DNA of 64,000 nt from Ketobacter sp964016105 (GTDB lineage: Bacteria > Pseudomonadota > Gammaproteobacteria > Pseudomonadales > Ketobacteraceae), in assembly GCA_964016105.1 (NCBI GenBank), contig CAXHEX010000002.1:124001-188000 (forward strand). The letters run 5' to 3'. Below the pieces are notes generated by a model. The model was not told the origin of the DNA and did no database searches. It saw only the letters and a list, made by a program, of their open reading frames with translations. Position 1 is the stretch's first letter. Each line of letters begins with the position of its first letter. Of the stretch, positions 36,141 through 44,481 are shown one piece after another. The position numbers and the translations under genes are program-made.

Positions 36141-37928
36141 ATGACATCAATCTTTCGTAGCCTAGCACTGGCTGTATGCCTTACAAGTACACTTGGGTGG
36201 AGCAATGACGTCATTGTCAGCCATGGGATAGCCATGCATGGGAATATGAAATACTCCCAATCGGATACACACTTTGGTTATGTGAACCCCACTGCACCCA
36301 AAGGTGGATCGGTCACTCTAGCAGGATATGGTACTTTTGATAGCTTCAACGATGACATAGTTAAAGGTGATCCAGCCACCAACATCAACCTGATATACGA
36401 CACGCTGATGGTACAAGCTATGGATGAGCCCTTTACCGTTTATGGTTTGGTTGCGGAAAAAGTGGAATACCCCGAAGATCGAAGCTGGATTATTTTCCAT
36501 TTGAACCCTAAGGCTCGCTTCCATGACGGAACCTCTATCACTGGGGATGATGTGGTTTTCACCTTCAATACGCTCATCGAGCACGGACGTCCTTTTTATA
36601 AGGCCTACTATGCGGATGTAATTAAAGTGGAGGCCCTAAGCCCTCAAAAGGTTAAATTTACTGCAAGAGACGGTAAAAATCGGGAATTGCCACTGGTGTT
36701 AGGGCAATTACGGGTGATGCCCAAACATCACTGGAAAGACAAAGACTTCAGCAAATCAACACTGATACCCCCACTTGGTAGCGGACCATATAAAGTCGCC
36801 AGTTTCGATCCGGGCAAAAGCATAAAATATGAGCGGGCAAAAGATTACTGGGCGAAAGATTTGTTTGCCCGTAAAGGTATGTATAACTTTGATACCATCC
36901 AAGTTGAGTACTACCGAGACGATACGGTGATGCTGGAGGCGTTTAAAGGTGGGCGTTACGATTACCGTCCGGAGAACTCATCCAAACGTTGGGCCACGGA
37001 ATATCAAGGCGCCAATTTTGACAATGATAAGATCAAGGTAGAAGAAATCACCCACAGCAATCCCACGGGAATGCAGGCTTTCGTAATGAACACCCGCAAA
37101 CCGCTGTTTCAAAACCCGTTGGTACGGGAAGCATTGGACTACGCGTTCGACTTCGAATGGACCAACAAACAACTATTCTACGGAGCGTACAAACGTACCA
37201 ACAGTTTCTTCTCCAATTCAGACCTGGCAGCCAAGGGTCTACCCAGCGAGAAAGAACTGGCCTTGCTAAATCCCTATATAGACGATCTGCCAAAAGCGGT
37301 TTTTAGCAAACAATATGAATCCCCCACCACCAACGGCAGTGGTAATAACCGAAAGAACATTCGAAAAGCCATTGGCTTGCTTAAAGAAGCCGGTTGGATA
37401 CATAAAGGGACACAGCTGGTTAATGAAAAAACGGGAGAACCCTTCCGCTTTGAAATTCTGCTGCACAGTAAAGACTTTGAAAGAATTGTACTACCCTATA
37501 TAAAGAACCTGAAAAAACTGGGTATAGAAGCCAGTGCCCGCCTAGTGGACACCACCAACTATATCCGAATTATTCGGGACTTTGATTTTGATATGATCAT
37601 TGGCAGCTTGCCGCAATCCAATTCACCGGGCAATGAACAAAGAGACTATTGGTTTTCGAAGTTTGCCGATCATAAGGGCAGCCGCAATATAATTGGTATT
37701 AAAGACCCCCTTATTGACAAGCTAATTGAAGCCATCGTTGCCGCCCAAACCAGGGATGATCTGGTGGCCGCCTGCAGCGCTTTGGACAGGGTTCTGCTTT
37801 GGAATCATTATGTGATTCCACAATGGCATATAGACAAACATCGAATCGCTTATTGGAACAAATTCGAACACCCGAAAACGCCACCGGATTACGGCGATGT
37901 GGGTTTTTTCACGTGGTGGATAAAATAA
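36141..37928 (+). CDS. yejA: Periplasmic peptide-binding protein, YejA/NppA family (second copy)
   Basis: A 595-residue paralogue of the preceding gene with a clear Sec signal peptide (MTSIFRSLALAVCLTSTLGW). Hallmarks are YVNPTAPKGGSVTLAGYGTFDSFN, an ABC-binding-protein core and a C-terminal LWNHYVIPQWHIDKHRIAYWNKF. The two copies are diverged throughout, so the duplication is old; a two-binding-protein arrangement is also known for the P. aeruginosa Npp transporter of peptidyl-nucleoside antibiotics. Both probably deliver to one YejBEF permease and may differ in ligand. Confidence 0.92.
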   Translation: MTSIFRSLALAVCLTSTLGWSNDVIVSHGIAMHGNMKYSQSDTHFGYVNPTAPKGGSVTLAGYGTFDSFNDDIVKGDPATNINLIYDTLMVQAMDEPFTVYGLVAEKVEYPEDRSWIIFHLNPKARFHDGTSITGDDVVFTFNTLIEHGRPFYKAYYADVIKVEALSPQKVKFTARDGKNRELPLVLGQLRVMPKHHWKDKDFSKSTLIPPLGSGPYKVASFDPGKSIKYERAKDYWAKDLFARKGMYNFDTIQVEYYRDDTVMLEAFKGGRYDYRPENSSKRWATEYQGANFDNDKIKVEEITHSNPTGMQAFVMNTRKPLFQNPLVREALDYAFDFEWTNKQLFYGAYKRTNSFFSNSDLAAKGLPSEKELALLNPYIDDLPKAVFSKQYESPTTNGSGNNRKNIRKAIGLLKEAGWIHKGTQLVNEKTGEPFRFEILLHSKDFERIVLPYIKNLKKLGIEASARLVDTTNYIRIIRDFDFDMIIGSLPQSNSPGNEQRDYWFSKFADHKGSRNIIGIKDPLIDKLIEAIVAAQTRDDLVAACSALDRVLLWNHYVIPQWHIDKHRIAYWNKFEHPKTPPDYGDVGFFTWWIK

Positions 37929-37958
37929 CCCACGCTAGCTAAGGAAAAATTGTCGCCC

Positions 37959-39047
37959 ATGTTGGCCTACATTGTTCGCAGATTACTTTTAATCATCCCC
38001 ACATTACTGGGGATACTCACCCTCAATTTTATCATCATCCAGGCCGCCCCCGGTGGGCCAGTGGAACAGATGATCGCTCAACTTGAGGGGATTGAATCCG
38101 GCACTAGCTCACGAATAGGTGGCGGTACCCAAGCCGAAATAAGGCGTGCGCCCGATAGCAGCAATTCCAATTATCGGGGTGCCCAGGGCCTTGACCCTGA
38201 ACTCATCGCAAAGATCGAGAAAATGTATGGCTTTGACAAACCACCCCTGGAACGCTTCACCACCATGGTTAAAAACTATTTCAGTTTTAACTTTGGCGAG
38301 AGTTTCTTTAGGGATAAAAGCGTCATTGATTTAATCCTTGAAAAAATGCCCGTTTCAATTTCCTTGGGCCTTTGGTCCACCCTGCTGGTATACCTCATAT
38401 CCATTCCACTTGGGATTCGTAAAGCCATTAAGCACGGTTCGACGTTCGACATATGGACCAGCTCCATCGTAATCATAGGTAATGCAATACCGTCGTTTCT
38501 ATTTGCCATCTTCTTGATTGTGCTATTCGCTGGAGGCAGCTACTTCACCTGGTTCCCCCTTCGGGGACTCACCTCCCCCAACTTTGATGACATGACCCTG
38601 ATTCAGCAAATTGGCGACTACTTTATGCACCTGGCGCTTCCCATAACGGCACTTGTGGTAGGTAGCTTTGCAACCCTGACCATGCTCACAAAGAACTCTT
38701 TTCTGGACGAAATTGGCAAACAGTACGTTGTCACTGCTCGGGCTAAAGGTTTAACTGAAACTAAAGTGCTCTATGGCCATGTGTTCCGCAATGCCATGTT
38801 AATCATCATCGCTGGTATACCTGCTGCTTTGATATCCATCTTCTTTACCGGAGCATTCCTGATTGAGGTTATTTTTTCATTGGATGGTTTGGGTTTGTTG
38901 GGCTTTGAAAGCATTTTGTCCCGAGATTACCCCGTTATATTTGGTACCCTATTTATTTTTACGCTGATTTCTTTGGTTGTAGGGTTAATCAGCGATATCA
39001 CATACACCCTGGTGGACCCACGAATTGATTTTGAGTCGAGGGCTTAG
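37959..39047 (+). CDS. yejB: Peptide ABC transporter permease YejB
   Basis: A 362-residue DppB-type inner-membrane permease with about six helices. The ATG at 37959 gives MLAYIVRRLLLIIPTLLGIL, which aligns with E. coli YejB; a TTG at 37950 lies 4 nt after AAGGA and is the alternative. The cytoplasmic EAA loop for the ATPase is near GKQYVVTARAKGLTETKVLYGHVFRNA. The insertion of about 40 residues after the first helix (Gly/Ser-rich, GIESGTSSRIGGGTQ) is typical of YejB. The stop codon is directly followed by the yejE start. Confidence 0.94.
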   Translation: MLAYIVRRLLLIIPTLLGILTLNFIIIQAAPGGPVEQMIAQLEGIESGTSSRIGGGTQAEIRRAPDSSNSNYRGAQGLDPELIAKIEKMYGFDKPPLERFTTMVKNYFSFNFGESFFRDKSVIDLILEKMPVSISLGLWSTLLVYLISIPLGIRKAIKHGSTFDIWTSSIVIIGNAIPSFLFAIFLIVLFAGGSYFTWFPLRGLTSPNFDDMTLIQQIGDYFMHLALPITALVVGSFATLTMLTKNSFLDEIGKQYVVTARAKGLTETKVLYGHVFRNAMLIIIAGIPAALISIFFTGAFLIEVIFSLDGLGLLGFESILSRDYPVIFGTLFIFTLISLVVGLISDITYTLVDPRIDFESRA

Positions 39048-40076
39048 GTGAAACTGTTTCAACTGACACCCATAAATCAGCGGCGTTTTCAGCGCTTTAA
39101 ATCCAACCGAAGAGGCTGGTACTCGCTCTGGTTTTTTCTGATTTTGTTTTTCTTGAGCCTGTTCGCAGAGCTGCTGGCCAATGACAAGCCTCTGATGGTG
39201 AAGTACGACGGTCAATTTTATTTCCCCATCTTCAAGGTATATGCAGAAACGGAATTTGGCGGTGACTTACCCACAGAGGCAGATTACCGCGATGAATTCG
39301 TGGTGGAGTTGATCGAAGAAAAAGGCTGGCTAGTTTACCCTCCCATTCCATTTAGCTACGACACCATCAATTACGATCTCAGTTCACCGGCCCCCTCCTC
39401 GCCAGATGCAGTAAACTGGCTGGGAACCGATGATCAGGGTCGCGACGTCCTAGCCAGAGTCATCTATGGCTTTCGCATTTCTGTGTTATTTGGCTTGGCT
39501 CTAACCCTGTTCAGCTCGGTTATTGGCGTCATAGCCGGTGCCCTACAGGGTTACTACGGTGGTAAAACCGACCTTTTCGGGCAACGTTTTATTGAGATCT
39601 GGTCTTCTCTACCTACGCTTTTCCTCCTAATTATTTTGTCCAGTATCGTTAAACCCAACTTTTGGTGGTTATTGGGCATCATGCTATTGTTCAGCTGGAT
39701 GTCTTTGGTTCCTGTGGTAAGGGCTGAGTTTTTGCGGGGCCGCAACCTGGAATACGTAAAGGCGGCTAAAGCCATGGGGCTACATGACCGGGGTATCATG
39801 TTTCGACATATACTGCCGAACGCCATGGTCGCCACCATCACATTTTTGCCTTTCATTTTGACGGGCTCCATTACCACTCTTACCGCCCTGGACTTTCTCG
39901 GATTTGGCCTGCCACCGGGTTCGCCTTCCCTGGGAGAGCTAGTTTCTCAAGGAAAATCTAACTTACAAGCCCCTTGGCTTGGTATTGCTGCGTTTGTGGT
40001 CCTCAGCCTGATGCTAACGCTACTGGTATTTATTGGAGAAGCCTTTCGTGATGCATTTGACCCGAGGGCACAGTAA
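39048..40076 (+). CDS. yejE: Peptide ABC transporter permease YejE
   Basis: A 342-residue DppC-type permease. The start is GTG at 39048, immediately after the yejB stop, with GAGG a few bases upstream. After the first helix it has the large periplasmic insert typical of YejE (FPIFKVYAETEFGGDLPTEA and on). LGTDDQGRDVLARVIYGFRIS is the family signature, and the EAA loop is VKAAKAMGLHDRGIMFRHILPNA. It overlaps yejF by one base (TAATG). It forms the membrane channel together with YejB. Confidence 0.94.
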   Translation: MKLFQLTPINQRRFQRFKSNRRGWYSLWFFLILFFLSLFAELLANDKPLMVKYDGQFYFPIFKVYAETEFGGDLPTEADYRDEFVVELIEEKGWLVYPPIPFSYDTINYDLSSPAPSSPDAVNWLGTDDQGRDVLARVIYGFRISVLFGLALTLFSSVIGVIAGALQGYYGGKTDLFGQRFIEIWSSLPTLFLLIILSSIVKPNFWWLLGIMLLFSWMSLVPVVRAEFLRGRNLEYVKAAKAMGLHDRGIMFRHILPNAMVATITFLPFILTGSITTLTALDFLGFGLPPGSPSLGELVSQGKSNLQAPWLGIAAFVVLSLMLTLLVFIGEAFRDAFDPRAQ

Positions 40077-41674
40077 TGAATAAAACCCCCATACTGTCAG
40101 TTAAGGACCTCTCCGTAGAATTTGTGCAAGGGGAAAACCGTAACCAAGCTCTCAACAATGTGAGCATGGATCTGTACCCTGGAGAAACATTTGCCCTGGT
40201 TGGTGAAAGCGGTTCAGGCAAGTCGGTAACCGCCCAGGCACTGCTGAAATTACTACCTTCATCAATTACCCGCTACAAAAGTGGTGAGGCGATTTATAAG
40301 GGAAGCAATCTACTGCAACTAGAGTATGAAGAGATTCGCGCCGTTCGCGGCAACCAGATAGCGATGATATTTCAGGAACCTCTAACTGCGCTTAACCCTC
40401 TCCATTCCACAGCCAAACAAATTGGTGAGGTTCTGAGAATACACAGCGGTCTCAAGGGAAAGCAGGCGGAACAGCGAATTATCGAACTGTTGCAGTTGGT
40501 TGGCATTCCAGACCCAGAACAAAAGATGAAGGCCTACCCACATCAATTATCCGGTGGCCAACGTCAACGGGTCATGATCGCCATGGCATTGGCCAACGAT
40601 CCGGATATCTTGATTGCCGATGAACCAACCACCGCCCTTGACGTCACCATTCAGAAACAGGTTCTCAATCTGCTACAGGAACTACAAACCAAACTGGGCA
40701 TGACCATTTTATTAATCACCCACGATCTTGGTGTGGTTCGCCGCTATGCCCATCGGGTGGGAGTCATGACACAGGGGCAGCTGGTGGAGATTAACGACAC
40801 TGAGACGCTGTTTAACCGACCTCAACACGAATACACCAGAGCACTTCTGGATGCAGAGCCCAAAGGTACACCAGTACCCCCCCAGCAAGAGCCCAAAACG
40901 GTGCTTGAAGTAGAAAATTTGAAGGTGTGGTTTCCCATTAAACGGGGTGTTTTTAAACACACCGTAGGACATGTAAAAGCCGTTGACGACGTCAGTTTCA
41001 CAATAGATAAAGGCATGACCCTGGGAATTGTGGGAGAAAGCGGTTCCGGCAAGACCACACTAGTTCAAGCTATATTACGTCTGACCCAAAGCAATGGTTC
41101 TATTAAATTTAACGGTACTGAGTTGTCAGAACTGGGTTCAAAGTCAATGCGCCCTCTGCGTCGACATATGCAAATCGTGTTTCAGGATCCATTCAGCAGC
41201 CTTTCCCCCAGGATGAGTATCGGAGAAATTATTGATGAAGGTATGAGTATCCATCAATTGGGCAGCAAGCAAGAAAGGATGGAGAGGGTCAGCAGCGTAT
41301 TGCAGGAAGTGGGACTGGACCCCAGCTTTCAACATCGTTTTCCCCACGAATTTTCTGGAGGTCAACGACAAAGGATTGCCATCGCTCGCGCCTTGACCAT
41401 GGACCCCGACTTAATCGTGCTTGACGAGCCCACCTCTGCACTGGACCGTAGCATTCAAGCGCAGATTCTTGACCTGCTTCGACAATTGCAGCAGGACCAC
41501 GGCTTTTCTTATTTATTTATCAGCCATGATTTGAAGGTGGTGAAAACCATTGCCCATGATGTGCTGGTTTTGAAAGACGGGAAAGCGTTGGAGCAGGGAT
41601 CTGCCAATGACATATTCAGTGGGCCAAAAACGGACTACACAAAAGAATTGCTTAGCTCCGCTTTTGACCTCTAA
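40076..41674 (+). CDS. yejF: Peptide ABC transporter ATP-binding protein YejF (two nucleotide-binding domains)
   Basis: A 532-residue fused ATPase that powers the YejBE permease. Both halves are complete: Walker A GESGSGKS and GESGSGKT, signatures LSGGQRQR and FSGGQRQR, Walker B ILIADEPTTALD and LIVLDEPTSALD, followed by H-loops (ITHDLGVV and ISHDLKVV). Oligopeptide-type C-terminal extensions after each half are present (HEYTRALLDAEPKG and DYTKELLSSAF). It is the last gene of the five-gene operon and is convergent with ppiD only 9 nt away. Confidence 0.95.
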   Translation: MNKTPILSVKDLSVEFVQGENRNQALNNVSMDLYPGETFALVGESGSGKSVTAQALLKLLPSSITRYKSGEAIYKGSNLLQLEYEEIRAVRGNQIAMIFQEPLTALNPLHSTAKQIGEVLRIHSGLKGKQAEQRIIELLQLVGIPDPEQKMKAYPHQLSGGQRQRVMIAMALANDPDILIADEPTTALDVTIQKQVLNLLQELQTKLGMTILLITHDLGVVRRYAHRVGVMTQGQLVEINDTETLFNRPQHEYTRALLDAEPKGTPVPPQQEPKTVLEVENLKVWFPIKRGVFKHTVGHVKAVDDVSFTIDKGMTLGIVGESGSGKTTLVQAILRLTQSNGSIKFNGTELSELGSKSMRPLRRHMQIVFQDPFSSLSPRMSIGEIIDEGMSIHQLGSKQERMERVSSVLQEVGLDPSFQHRFPHEFSGGQRQRIAIARALTMDPDLIVLDEPTSALDRSIQAQILDLLRQLQQDHGFSYLFISHDLKVVKTIAHDVLVLKDGKALEQGSANDIFSGPKTDYTKELLSSAFDL

Positions 41675-41683
41675 CAATAATAC

Positions 41684-43573
41684 TTAGTAAATTGTAACCT
41701 CTGCAGACTCCCGCAGGGATGCCACATAATTTTGGAAATCTTCGTTGGCAAGCCTGTCAGATGCGGCGGATTTGGCCTGTATCAATTCAGCCCCTTCCAT
41801 GGAAAAGTCGCCCTCTTCAACTTTACTCAAGATGACAATCTCTTGGTCTCCGCTGGGCTGGCTGGCAATCTCAACCTGAGGTTTGCCTTCTAGAGGTTTC
41901 GCCATGGTAAACGCTGTGTTGATAACAGAGCGAGACAACTCACTGCTCTGTCGGGTGGCCTTCTCTACCGTTTTCCAGGTCAACCCATATTGATCCGCCA
42001 ATGCGTCGGTGGATTCGCCGCTCCGAATTTTATCAACGATCTCCTGGGCTTTGTCTTTTGCCACTTGCTTTGCTTTATCCAATTCCAGTGCACTGGAAAT
42101 CTGCGCCTTCACTTCTGAAAAATCACGATCCCGCGCTTCTTCATGCTGATTAAGATGCACCACAGCAAGCTTACCATCTGCCAGCTCCAACACGTCGCTA
42201 TTTAAGCCCTCTTGCAATACGGGATCAGAAAATGCGGCTTGAACCACAACATTATCTGCTGCGATACCGCTTCCACCATTGCGCGCAAACAAATCAGTGG
42301 TTTTTATGGGTGTACTAAATTGCTCAGAAATCACCTGTAGGTCGCCACTCTCATAGGCAAGCCTGTTGAGCTCATCCAGGGCAGCATCCAGCTCCTCTTG
42401 AGCTAATCTGTTTTTAACCTCAGCGGTTAACTTTGCCTCTATCTCAGCCAAAGGGGCTATCTCCTGCGCCTCAATCGCGGTGAGCTTTATTAGGTGATAC
42501 CCAAATTCCGTTTCTACGATATCACTCACTTGATTCACTTCTTTTAGGCTGAATAAAGCCTCTTCAAATGCAGGGTCATACACACCCCGGCCTGCAAAAT
42601 CCAGATCGCCACCATTAGCAGCGGTTGCGATATCATCGGAAAAGGATTCGGTTAAACTTTCAAACTGGGACCCACCGTCCAACTTGGCTTTCGCTTCTTC
42701 AATTCGGGCAAGAGCCTCTTCTTTAGTACGGTCGTCATTAATTTCCACAAGGATATGAGAGGCTTTTCGACGCTCAAGATCTTTCTGGGAAGCCAGGTAA
42801 TCCTCGTAGGCGGCCTGTATATCAGCTTCACTTACCTCGACGGCAGAAGCGAAATCCTCTACCCCTAGAGCGATATAGTTGAGCTTAACCTTTTCTTCGG
42901 TACGGTACTGTGCTTTGTTTTCCTCAAAATACTGCTGCAGTTCGTCGTCGCTGATCTCCACTTCTTTTTTCAGCGGTGCCACATCGAGTTTGGCGTAGGC
43001 AACATCCCGTTTTTGATTGCTTAATTTCACCATGTTTTCCAGCTCAGCCTCGGTGATAAACGCAGAGGCACCTACACCGGCCTGAAGTTGTTCCATCACC
43101 ATGCTTTCCTGAACCACGCTGTATAATTTAAGCTTGGTGTAGTTCGCTTGCACCAGCGCTACTTCCAAACGCTCATTGGAAAACTCACCGGATTCATCTT
43201 GAAATTGGGGCATGGAACGCACATAGGATTTAACCAACTCAGGAGCCACTGTGAGACCATCGGCCTCTAGAGCCTGTTTAACCAACTCTCTCTGGATTAA
43301 ATTCTCCACAACGCCTGGGCTCAACATGTCATCAGTTAGAAAAGAATCGTCTATATTGCCGCCCATCTGAGCTTTGAGGTTTTGCCGTTGGTTTTGAATT
43401 GCTCTACTTACCTCAACTTTTGAAATTTCCACACCATTCACCTCAATAGCAACATCTTGTTTGCTATTTCCGCTGAAGATGCCTTCTATTCCAAAAAAAG
43501 CGAAAGGCAGGATAAAAATGACAAGTAAGACTTTACCCATCCAGCCTTTTAGCAAGTTGCGAAATTGCTGCAT
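41684..43573 (-). CDS. ppiD: Periplasmic folding chaperone PpiD (SurA-like, inner-membrane anchored)
   Basis: A 629-residue protein with one N-terminal membrane helix (residues 12-32, GKVLLVIFILPFAFFGIEGIF), a SurA-N-like chaperone region with the GVEISKVEVSRAIQNQRQ segment, and a parvulin domain around residues 265-360 (ASHILVEI, then GGDLDFAGRGVYDPAFEEALF). A second, degenerate part follows. PpiD assists folding of proteins emerging from the Sec translocon. Position after hupB is the usual one. An unusual hairpin-terminator sits 38 nt upstream of its start, so it needs its own promoter or read-through. Confidence 0.94.
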   Translation of the reverse strand: MQQFRNLLKGWMGKVLLVIFILPFAFFGIEGIFSGNSKQDVAIEVNGVEISKVEVSRAIQNQRQNLKAQMGGNIDDSFLTDDMLSPGVVENLIQRELVKQALEADGLTVAPELVKSYVRSMPQFQDESGEFSNERLEVALVQANYTKLKLYSVVQESMVMEQLQAGVGASAFITEAELENMVKLSNQKRDVAYAKLDVAPLKKEVEISDDELQQYFEENKAQYRTEEKVKLNYIALGVEDFASAVEVSEADIQAAYEDYLASQKDLERRKASHILVEINDDRTKEEALARIEEAKAKLDGGSQFESLTESFSDDIATAANGGDLDFAGRGVYDPAFEEALFSLKEVNQVSDIVETEFGYHLIKLTAIEAQEIAPLAEIEAKLTAEVKNRLAQEELDAALDELNRLAYESGDLQVISEQFSTPIKTTDLFARNGGSGIAADNVVVQAAFSDPVLQEGLNSDVLELADGKLAVVHLNQHEEARDRDFSEVKAQISSALELDKAKQVAKDKAQEIVDKIRSGESTDALADQYGLTWKTVEKATRQSSELSRSVINTAFTMAKPLEGKPQVEIASQPSGDQEIVILSKVEEGDFSMEGAELIQAKSAASDRLANEDFQNYVASLRESAEVTIY

Positions 43574-43610
43574 GATCTCGTGCTCTCCAAATTCAAGTCT
43601 TTTACATGGT

Positions 43611-43647
43611 AGAAAAACAAGAAGCCTATCATAGATAGGCTTCTTGT
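43611..43647 (-). terminator. Strong hairpin terminator between hupB and ppiD
   Basis: Perfect 14-bp stem ACAAGAAGCCTATC (43617-43630) / GATAGGCTTCTTGT (43634-43647) with an ATA loop, followed on the minus strand by a U-tract (A-run 43612-43617). It ends the hupB transcript 260 nt after the hupB stop and just 38 nt before the ppiD start. The remaining sequence of this 333-nt gap (43648-43906) is AT-rich, gene-free and shows no further supported feature. Confidence 0.85.
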
Positions 43648-43906
43648 GGCTGTAACTATAGAAGAAACAGAAGAAACAAACGGGATAAAATACAAATCAA
43701 GTTTAACGTAGTGAAAATGGTTCATAGCGCTTGGAAAAACCCGACTCAAAGATAGTTATAATTAAGTTTTCGTTTTAATTAAGCCACTTAGAACAATATT
43801 TAGCCAAGAGTAGCGATCTACTTACTTATTGCCTTTGTATTTCGAGTTTTTTTTCGGTTGTATACGTAACGATGCCCGTGTTCCTAATTCTTATACTGCA
43901 AACAGC

Positions 43907-44182
43907 TTAGCTGTTTACTGCATCTTTTAAGGCCTTACCGGGCTTAAAAGATGGAATTTTAGCTGCTGGTATCTCAATTGGTTGACCCGTTTGAGGATTA
44001 CGGCCACTGCGTGCTGCTCTGTCCTTCACAGCAAAAGTGCCGAAGCCAACTAGCACAACCTGGTCATTCTCCTGCAAAGCGCCTGTTACAGTATCAATAA
44101 CTGCATCTAGTGCTCTGCCAGCCTGTGCTTTGGGTATATCTGCAGACGCAGCTATGGCGTCAATCAGTTCGGATTTGTTCAC
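43907..44182 (-). CDS. hupB: DNA-binding protein HU-beta
   Basis: A 91-residue nucleoid protein that bends and compacts DNA. The sequence has the HU fold with MNKSELIDAIAASADIPKAQ at the N-terminus, GFGTFAV, the beta-arm RSGRNPQTGQPIEIPA with its intercalating Pro, and PGKALKDAVN at the end. The start is GTG at 44182, supported by GGGGAG 5-6 nt upstream; a longer frame from 44221 lacks a ribosome-binding site and adds an N-terminus unlike HU. Position between lon and ppiD is conserved. A clear sigma-70 promoter lies upstream. Confidence 0.96.
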   Translation of the reverse strand: MNKSELIDAIAASADIPKAQAGRALDAVIDTVTGALQENDQVVLVGFGTFAVKDRAARSGRNPQTGQPIEIPAAKIPSFKPGKALKDAVNS

Positions 44183-44298
44183 TAGACTCCCCTTTCGTAA
44201 GAATTTTGTCTGCGGATTCAAGTCTATCAGTAGACTCAGTTAGAAAATAAAATTGGCATTTGGGCCCTGGTAGCCCCCGTCTTTCGCGGCGGAGGAAC

Positions 44299-44328
44299 TT
44301 TATACCAACTGCAAAAAAGCCCTGTCAA
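44299..44328 (-). promoter_or_regulatory. Sigma-70 promoter of hupB
   Basis: On the minus strand, a perfect -35 TTGACA (44328-44323), an 18-nt spacer and a -10 TATAAA (44304-44299) followed by G. The predicted start lies about 110 nt before the hupB GTG, giving a GC-rich leader (44230-44295) that may fold. Confidence 0.8.
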
Positions 44329-44439
44329 GCGTACTCTTGAGCCTGCATGTATTTATTTTTTTTCAAGTCCTATTTTTGATGTTCTTATCTGTTTTTTATT
44401 GAACTAAGGTAGTAATTGATAACTGATTTTGGTGAAGGG

Positions 44440-44472
44440 AAAGCCAAGTAAGGGAACCCCATACTTGGCTTT
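44440..44472 (-). terminator. Probable terminator of lon
   Basis: Inverted repeat AAAGCCAAGTA (44440-44450) / TACTTGGCTTT (44462-44472), 11 bp with an 11-nt loop, directly after the lon stop (44482). The minus-strand tail is CCCTTCACC, so the U-tract is poor; the hairpin itself is strong. Confidence 0.6.
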
Positions 44473-44481
44473 ATTTACTTC

